From Brevundimonas sp. (GTDB taxonomy: Bacteria; Pseudomonadota; Alphaproteobacteria; Caulobacterales; Caulobacteraceae): a DNA stretch of 18,657 bases. A model generated the notes under the pieces. It saw only the letters and a program-made list of their open reading frames with translations, searched no databases and was not told the DNA's origin. Made by a program: the position numbers and the translations under genes. Positions 13,887-18,657 of this stretch are shown here, in pieces (the first letter of the stretch is position 1; every line of letters begins with the position of its first letter). The stretch covers positions 1 through 18,657 of the forward strand of contig NZ_JAVHLH010000021.1 of NCBI RefSeq assembly GCF_031082345.1, written 5' to 3'.

Positions 13887-15038
13887 TCACCGGACATCCT
13901 TGCGGAACGGCGAGAGCTCTTCGGCGAGAACCCGGATCTCTGCGTCGACCGCGGGGCGTTCGCGCGCCAGATAGTCAGCGACGGGGGCCCGCAGGGCGGG
14001 GTCGGCGATCCAGTGGGCCGAATACACCGGCGTCGGCATGTAGCCGCGGGCGATCTTGTGTTCGCCCTGGGCTCCGGCCTCGACCCGCGACAGGCCGCGG
14101 TCGATGGCGAACTCGATGGCCCGGTAGTAGCAGAGCTCGAAATGGAGGAAGGGGACCTCTTCCAGCGCCCCCCACTGGCGGCCGTAGAGGGCGTCGCGGC
14201 CGATCAGGTTCAGCGCCCCGGCGATGGGGATACCGTCGCGGAAGGCCATGACCAGGGCGATGCGGTCGGCCATGGTCGCGCCGAGGCGGCTGAAGAAGTC
14301 GCGGGTCAGATAGGGCCGGCCCCATTTGCGCGAGCCGGTGTCCATGTAGAAGGCGAAGAAGGCGTCCCAGTGGGCGTCCTCGATATCGGGGCCGGTGAGG
14401 ACCCGGATGTCGAGGCCGGCCCGGGCCTCGCGGCGCTCGCGGCGGATGGTCTTGCGGCGGCCGGAGGACAGGGCGGCGAGGAAGTCGTCGAAGGTCTGAT
14501 AGCCGTCGTTGCGCCAGACGTACTGCATGTCCTGGCGCAGCAGCAGGCCGGCCTCGCCCATGGCGTTCCAGTCGCCGCGGGTCGGGAAGTTGACGTGCAG
14601 GGAGGAGACGCCGAGCCGCTCGGTCAGGGCCAGGGCGCCCTGCAGCAGGGCCTCGCGCACCGTGGCGAGGTCGGCGTCCGGGTGGGCGAGGAAGCGGGGG
14701 CCGGTGACCGGGGTGAAGGGCACGGCGGCCAGCAGCTTGGGATAGTAGCGACCGCCCGCCCGTTCGTAGGCGTCGGCCCAGCTGTGGTCGAAGACGTATT
14801 CGCCCTGGCTGTGGCCCTTGAGCCAGAGGGGCATGACGCCGAGGACGCGGCCGGTTTCGTCCTCGAGCGACAGGTGGCGGCCAGCCCAGCCCTCGCGCGG
14901 GACGGCGCTGCCGGAGGCCTCGCAGGCGTCGAGGAAATCAAAGGAGACGAACGGATCGCCGGCGGGGGACGCGCAGGCGTCCCAGGCCTCGCGGCCGATG
15001 TCGGCGACCCGGTCGTGAACGCGGAGGGTGAAGGTCAC
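13887..15038 (-). CDS. FemAB-like / GNAT-type acyltransferase (DUF482, COG3146)
   Basis: A 383-residue soluble protein of the FemAB-like PF04339/DUF482 family, with a GNAT-like acyltransferase fold. Recognisable blocks are DPFVSFDFLDACEASGS near the N-terminus, YVFDHSWADAYERAGGRYYPK, LHVNFPTRGDW, SGRRKTIRRERREA, and the C-terminal LCYYRAIEFAIDRGLSRVEAGAQGEHKIARGY. Family members are annotated as peptidoglycan-related or N-acyltransferases, but no substrate is established. The start is the GTG at 15038, which overlaps the ridA stop as GTGA. The frame is open further to 15293, but that part is ridA antisense to nothing else and reads as a low-complexity Arg/Pro shadow. Co-transcription with ridA is likely. 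Confidence 0.87.
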   Translation of the reverse strand: MTFTLRVHDRVADIGREAWDACASPAGDPFVSFDFLDACEASGSAVPREGWAGRHLSLEDETGRVLGVMPLWLKGHSQGEYVFDHSWADAYERAGGRYYPKLLAAVPFTPVTGPRFLAHPDADLATVREALLQGALALTERLGVSSLHVNFPTRGDWNAMGEAGLLLRQDMQYVWRNDGYQTFDDFLAALSSGRRKTIRRERREARAGLDIRVLTGPDIEDAHWDAFFAFYMDTGSRKWGRPYLTRDFFSRLGATMADRIALVMAFRDGIPIAGALNLIGRDALYGRQWGALEEVPFLHFELCYYRAIEFAIDRGLSRVEAGAQGEHKIARGYMPTPVYSAHWIADPALRAPVADYLARERPAVDAEIRVLAEELSPFRKDVR

Positions 15039-15493
15039 CGCACCTCGACGATGGCGTCCACCTCGACGGCGAAGCCGAGGGGCAGGCGGTAGACGCCGAC
15101 GGCCGAGCGGGCGTGGCGGCCCTTGTCGCCGAAGGCCTCGACCATCAGGTCGGAGCAGCCGTTGATGACGGCCGGGATGGCCTCGAAGTCGCCGGCGGCC
15201 TGGACGAAGCCGCCCAGTTTGACGACGCGGACGACGCGCTCGAGGTCCCCGTCCAGGGCGGCGGACATCTGGGCCAGAAGGTTGACGCCGCACATCCGGG
15301 CGGCGGCCTGGGCCTGCTCCGGCGAGACGTCGGCGCCGACCGTGCCCTTGATCCCGCCGGAAGCGTCGTTGGACAGCTGGCCGGAGATGTGGAGCAGGTT
15401 TCCGCTCTGGACGTAGGGCACATAGTTGGCCACCGCCTTGGCGGGTTCCGGCAGTTGGATGCCGAGTTCGGCGAGGCGGGCGGCGACGGTCAT
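15035..15493 (-). CDS. RidA family protein (YjgF/YER057c/UK114)
   Basis: A 152-residue member of the Rid superfamily, of the longer type (YjgF_endoribonc) seen in many alphaproteobacteria, which begins TVAARLAELGIQLPEP. RidA enzymes hydrolyse reactive enamine/imine intermediates made by PLP enzymes. The conserved Arg129 (in HARSAVGVYRLPLG) corresponds to the catalytic Arg of RidA, though not every subfamily is shown to be active. The ATG at 15493 has AGGAG (15500-15504) six bases before it, and the family normally starts here. The frame is open to 16138 without a stop, but this is rejected as coding. The gene overlaps the FemAB-like gene as GTGA and has a good promoter upstream. Confidence 0.93.
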   Translation of the reverse strand: MTVAARLAELGIQLPEPAKAVANYVPYVQSGNLLHISGQLSNDASGGIKGTVGADVSPEQAQAAARMCGVNLLAQMSAALDGDLERVVRVVKLGGFVQAAGDFEAIPAVINGCSDLMVEAFGDKGRHARSAVGVYRLPLGFAVEVDAIVEVR

Positions 15494-15521
15494 GGCAGGC
15501 TCCTGATGGGGATGTGGGGGC

Positions 15522-15550
15522 GGTTTAGCGCGCGGGAAGGGCGGCGTCAG
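15522..15550 (-). promoter_or_regulatory. Sigma-73-like promoter of the ridA operon
   Basis: On the minus strand, CTGACGC (15550-15544), 14-nt spacer, GCTAAACC (15529-15522). This matches 6 of 7 and 7 of 8 positions of the Caulobacter sigma-73 consensus. The start point would be near 15515, leaving a leader of about 22 nt with the AGGAG ribosome site. Confidence 0.55.
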
Positions 15551-15602
15551 CCCTGCATCGGGCATGACTCTCCGCCGCTTGTCTCCAAACGGTCGGGGAG
15601 GT

Positions 15603-15700
15603 CGGCGGAGCGCGGGCGGTCGGCCCGGAACCGTGTGGCCCCCTGCTTTCGCGTTACGGGAGCCTGTGTGAATTTTCGGCTGAACGCCTGCGCTCCGCCG
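15603..15700. repeat. Imperfect inverted repeat with 21-nt arms
   Basis: Positions 15603-15623 and the reverse complement of 15680-15700 agree at 18 of 21 positions, including a perfect outer 10 bp (CGGCGGAGCG / CGCTCCGCCG). A further GGCGGAGCG at 15739-15747 can also pair with 15691-15699, so alternative stems are possible. No target-site duplication or transposase was seen. Confidence 0.5.
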
Positions 15701-16161
15701 TGATCGCGGCTTCCGAGCGCTTCGGGGCGGGCCTCCCAGGCGGAGCGGGGTGTCGCCAGTTTTCGGCCCCCGGTCCTTTTCGCCTTTAGACCCTTTCGAA
15801 ACTAAGCCCGGGCGGGCAGGAGCGGCCAGGCCCCTGGGCTCCTCCGTTTCAAACCGGAGGACAGTCCCTTTCCACGCCGGAGGGGGGAGCAACCCGTCCT
15901 CCAGGATGGTCCGGTTCCGCCGCGCGCCGCCCGAAGGCGATACGCGGCGTCCCGCAACGATCACACCCGCCGCACGCGGTTGGCCCTGGCGCCAGACGCC
16001 CTCCCCCGCGACGGGATGGACGGCATTATACGGCCGCCATTTACGCGGATGGAAAACAGCGTCGAGAAAAGGCGATGTGTCTGATGTCGCAGGAGAGTTT
16101 TGTGACAATCGGACTATAATTTCGCGGATCGCCAGCACAGCGTCATGGCCCTCGAGAGCCA

Positions 16162-16333
16162 GGGTTCATCACGACGGACACAACGGATTCACAAAGGACA
16201 CGACGGGGCCGGCGGGCCCGCGGCTCCCGTCAGGGAGACGCCATGGATGACTGCGGGCAAGAGCCCGCGGAGAGCGGCGACCAACTCGCTCCCGTCGTGT
16301 CCTTTGCGCCTCTTCGTGTCCGTTGATGAACCC
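16162..16333. repeat. Long imperfect inverted repeat (46- and 43-nt arms), MITE-like or structured RNA
   Basis: The left arm (16162-16207) and right arm (16291-16333) are reverse complements at about 37 of 43 aligned positions, with perfect ends: GGGTTCATCA at the outer end and ACACGACGGG at the inner end. The 83-nt centre has two smaller hairpins: CTCCC-GTCA-GGGAG, and GCGGGC-AAGA-GCCCGC. The arms contain loose repeats of the type GGACACRA. The element lies just downstream of the lipoprotein gene's stop. It has the form of a non-autonomous mobile repeat or a very stable RNA hairpin. Whether other copies exist cannot be seen here. Confidence 0.7.
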
Positions 16334-16371
16334 GCAGGCGGCGGTGTCGGCGCGTTGGTCTGGAGCGGCCC

Positions 16372-16770
16372 TCAGCGGCTGGCGTTCTGCATGCAGTCGC
16401 CGGCGATGTAGAGGCCGTTGAGGTAGTTCCAGCGGTCCCGGAGCGCCTGGGCTTCGAGTTCGCGGCGACGGCGCTCCCCGTCAGTGAGGGCGTCCGCGCC
16501 GGCGATCACCAGGCCGGCCCCGGGAATCAGCATGGCGGCGCCGGCCTTGGCCACGTCCACGGCCGCGCCGAGGCGGCCGGGCGTATTGTCGCCCATGCGT
16601 TCGCTGAGCGTCGCCGCCTCATCGGCGATCTGGACGCAGGTGAGGTTGGCGTCGCCGGCCTGGACCACCGTCCCGGAGCCTGCGGTTCCGTCTGCGCCCG
16701 CGCCGGCCGGCTGCTGGGTCGCGCAGCCGCCGCAGATCAGGGCGGCGGCGAGGAAGAGATGGGCTTTCAC
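16372..16770 (-). CDS. Small probable lipoprotein of unknown function
   Basis: A 132-residue protein starting at GTG 16770, with GGAG (16779-16782) eight bases before it. The N-terminus KAHLFLAAALICGGC is a short hydrophobic signal ending at Cys16. The lipobox is imperfect (Cys at -3), but Cys-Ala-Thr-Gln after a leader is typical of lipoproteins. A low-complexity Ala/Gly linker (20-40) follows, then a Cys45-containing helix, a hydrophobic Gly-rich segment (69-95, AAMLIPGAGLVIAGADAL) and a charged helix (98-114) before a second Cys (126). Cys45 and Cys126 could form a disulfide. No family was recognised. It lies 65 nt after dxs on the same strand, so it may be read through from dxs; the large inverted repeat lies just beyond its stop. 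Confidence 0.75.
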   Translation of the reverse strand: MKAHLFLAAALICGGCATQQPAGAGADGTAGSGTVVQAGDANLTCVQIADEAATLSERMGDNTPGRLGAAVDVAKAGAAMLIPGAGLVIAGADALTDGERRRRELEAQALRDRWNYLNGLYIAGDCMQNASR

Positions 16771-16835
16771 GATCAGTACTCCACTTGTTACCCGACAGAA
16801 CGGGGGTGGAGGACCGAGGTTGCCTGCGGCGATGA

Positions 16836-18657
16836 TCAGGCCCGGACGGCGCGGGACGCCTCGACGCCGAGCGCCTGCAGGGCGGCGGCGGCGATGTGCT
16901 CGGCGTTGAGGCCCGCGGTGGCGTACATGGCGGCCGGATTGTCCTGGTCCTGAAAGACGTCGGGCAGATGCAGGGTGCGGACCTTGAGGCCGGCGTCGAG
17001 GGCGCCCTTTTCCGCCAGCATCTGCAGCACGAAGGCGCCGAAGCCGCCCATGGCCCCCTCCTCCACCGTGATCAGGCATTCATGCTCGCGGGCGAGGCGC
17101 AGGATCAGGTCGGCGTCCAGCGGCTTGGCGAAACGGGCGTCGGCGACCGTGGCCGAGACGCCGCGCGCGGCGAGGGCGTCGGCGGCCTTGAGCGATTCCT
17201 GCAGGCGGGTGCCGAGCGACAGGATGGCGACGGTGGTCCCTTCGCGGACGACGCGGCCCTTGCCGATCTCCAGCGGGGCGGCGAGTTCCGGGATCTCGAC
17301 TCCGACGCCGTCGCCGCGGGGATAGCGGAAGGCCGAGGGGCGGTCGTCGATCTCGAGACTGGTGGCGATCATGGCGGCCAGTTCGGCCTCGTCGGCGGCG
17401 GCCATCAGCACCATGCCCGGCAGGGCGCCCATGTAGCCGATGTCGAAGCTGCCGGCGTGGGTGGCGCCGTCGGCCCCGACCAGGCCGGCGCGGTCCATGG
17501 CGAAGCGCACCGGCAGGGACTGGATGGCGACGTCGTGGACGACCTGGTCGTAGCCGCGCTGAAGGAAGGTCGAATAGATGGCGCAGACCGGCTTCATGCC
17601 GTCGGCGGCGAGGCCGGCGGCGAAGGTGACGGCGTGCTGTTCGGCGATGCCGACGTCATAGGTGCGCTCGGGGAAGGCCTGGCCGAACAGGTCCAGCCCG
17701 GTGCCCGAGGGCATGGCGGCGGTGATGGCGACGATGGAGGGATCGCGCTCGGCCCGCTTGATCAGCTCGGTCCCGAACACCTTGGTGTAGCTGGGGGCGT
17801 TGGAGACGGACTTGGACTGCTTGCCCGAGACGACGTCGAACTTGACCACCGCGTGCAGCTTGTCGGCGCTGGTCTCGGCCGGGGCGTAGCCCTTGCCCTT
17901 CTGGGTGACCACATGGACCAGGACCGGGCGGTCGTCGATGGCCGCCGCATTGCGCAGGATCGGCACCAGATTGTCCATGTCGTGGCCGTCGATCGGGCCG
18001 ATGTAGTAGAAGCCCAGCTCCTCGAAGAAGGTGCCGCCGGTGACCATGCCGCGGGCGTATTCCTCGGCCTTGCGCGCGGCGTTGCGGAACGGGCGCGGCA
18101 TGTGTTCGGCGACCGACTTTCCGAAGCGGCGGAAATTGCGATAGGCGCCGCCCGAGACCTGTTTGGCCAGATAGGCGCTCATGCCGCCGACCGGCGGGGC
18201 GATCGACATGTCGTTGTCGTTCAGGATCACGACCAGCTGTTTGGTGGTCTCGGCGGCGTTGTTCATGGCCTCATAGGCCATGCCGGCGGACATGGAGCCG
18301 TCGCCGATGACAGCCACGACCTTGTTCGATTCGCCCTTCTGGTCGCGGGCGGCGCAGAAGCCGAGGGCGGCGCTGATCGAGGTCGAGGCGTGGGCGGCGC
18401 CGAAGGGGTCGTATTCGCTCTCGCTGCGCTTGGTGAAGCCCGAGAGGCCGCCGGGCTGGCGCAGGGTGCGGATGCGGTCGCGGCGGCCGGTCAGGATCTT
18501 GTGCGGATAGCACTGGTGGCCGACGTCCCAGATCAGGATGTCCTTCGGCGTCTCGAACACGTGGTGGATGGCCACGGTCAGCTCGACCACGCCGAGGCCG
18601 GCCCCGAGGTGGCCGCCGGTGACGGAGACCGGGTCGAGACCATCGACGCGGTCTCCG
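16836..18657 (-). CDS. dxs: 1-deoxy-D-xylulose-5-phosphate synthase (5' end beyond the window)
   Basis: The thiamine-diphosphate enzyme that condenses pyruvate and glyceraldehyde 3-phosphate to DXP, the first step of the MEP isoprenoid pathway; DXP also feeds thiamine and pyridoxal synthesis. About 606 of roughly 640 residues are present. The frame runs to the right edge without a start, beginning with [19 protein letters not shown], so some 30-50 N-terminal residues are missing. Visible blocks are [17 protein letters not shown], the ThDP motif [27 protein letters not shown], the catalytic-Glu motif [13 protein letters not shown], and [15 protein letters not shown]. The internal GTG at 18590 is not the true start. 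No frameshift is seen. Confidence 0.96.
   Translation of the reverse strand, partial: GDRVDGLDPVSVTGGHLGAGLGVVELTVAIHHVFETPKDILIWDVGHQCYPHKILTGRRDRIRTLRQPGGLSGFTKRSESEYDPFGAAHASTSISAALGFCAARDQKGESNKVVAVIGDGSMSAGMAYEAMNNAAETTKQLVVILNDNDMSIAPPVGGMSAYLAKQVSGGAYRNFRRFGKSVAEHMPRPFRNAARKAEEYARGMVTGGTFFEELGFYYIGPIDGHDMDNLVPILRNAAAIDDRPVLVHVVTQKGKGYAPAETSADKLHAVVKFDVVSGKQSKSVSNAPSYTKVFGTELIKRAERDPSIVAITAAMPSGTGLDLFGQAFPERTYDVGIAEQHAVTFAAGLAADGMKPVCAIYSTFLQRGYDQVVHDVAIQSLPVRFAMDRAGLVGADGATHAGSFDIGYMGALPGMVLMAAADEAELAAMIATSLEIDDRPSAFRYPRGDGVGVEIPELAAPLEIGKGRVVREGTTVAILSLGTRLQESLKAADALAARGVSATVADARFAKPLDADLILRLAREHECLITVEEGAMGGFGAFVLQMLAEKGALDAGLKVRTLHLPDVFQDQDNPAAMYATAGLNAEHIAAAALQALGVEASRAVRA

Larger units (their letters stand above)
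15551..16371. other. Intergenic region of about 820 bp with no convincing gene
   Basis: Open frames cross this stretch on both strands, but they lack ribosome sites, known domains and ordinary composition (rich in Arg, Pro and Gly), so none is called. The region holds several inverted repeats: CTCCGCCG (15570-15577) with CGGCGGAG (15603-15610); the 21-nt arms listed separately; TCCTCCG/CGGAGGA (15840-15861, 8-nt loop); and the long pair at 16162-16333. A TATAAT sits at 16115-16120. It may encode a structured RNA, hold a dispersed repeat, or be a degenerate spacer. Confidence 0.5.

Noticed and set aside
15494..16138. Open frame continuing upstream from ridA without a stop (645 nt)
   Set aside because: The Arg/Pro/Gly-rich sequence has no domain, and the internal ATG at 15493 has a good ribosome site and promoter and fits the RidA family start. 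Long stop-free stretches are common at this GC content.
15750..16250. Plus-strand open frame of 166 codons in the intergenic region
   Set aside because: It has no ribosome site and an odd composition, and it runs into the left arm of the inverted repeat. No family was recognised.
1..18657. CRISPR array, integron or transposase-bearing mobile element
   Set aside because: No regularly spaced direct repeats, no integrase or transposase motifs; the only mobile-like signal is the inverted repeat at 16162-16333.

Overview
The window is GC-rich, densely coded chromosomal DNA from an alphaproteobacterium, most likely a Caulobacterales member such as Brevundimonas or Caulobacter. This rests on the protein content (DUF2336 proteins, a short alphaproteobacterial NAD kinase, a FemAB-like DUF482 protein, the long RidA subfamily), on frequent GTG/TTG starts, and on several promoters that fit the Caulobacter sigma-73 pattern (TTGACGS, 10-14 nt, GCTANAWC). 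The taxonomic call is inference, since no rRNA or species marker is present.

Left block (1-4000): the 3' end of an unidentified gene, then a DUF2336 gene on the plus strand. This converges at a shared hairpin terminator with a minus-strand group, DUF2336 paralogue > NAD kinase > histidine phosphotransfer (Hpt) protein. Both DUF2336 genes have CtrA-like boxes 50-65 nt upstream. This uncharacterised signalling-type cluster is the most interesting protein content in the window.

Middle block (4000-10600): a class II aldolase/adducin-family protein that appears to lack the catalytic glutamate is translationally coupled (GTGA overlap) to an exported, probable outer-membrane protein. Next is a two-gene RND efflux operon (adaptor and HAE1-type pump, ATGA overlap) with its own sigma-73-like promoter. 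A lipid-anchored class I cytochrome c gene runs convergently, 1 nt from the pump gene.

Iron and housekeeping block (10590-15550): feoA-feoB (TGATG overlap) lies behind a putative promoter followed at once by a Fur-box-like palindrome. The FeoA has an unusual His-rich insertion. After it come a minus-strand tRNA-Thr(UGU) with a good promoter that overlaps the stop codon of the upstream HIT-protein gene, a four-helix membrane protein (PF04020 type), and a ridA > FemAB-like pair (GTGA overlap) with a good promoter.

Right block (15550-18657): about 820 bp without a convincing gene but with several inverted repeats, including a pair of roughly 45-nt imperfect arms. Then come a small probable lipoprotein and dxs (first enzyme of the MEP isoprenoid pathway), whose 5' end lies beyond the window. 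No CRISPR array, transposase, integrase or prophage gene was seen. I did not find a clear new multi-gene system. The best leads are the DUF2336/Hpt/CtrA arrangement, the aldolase-barrel couple, and the structured intergenic element.
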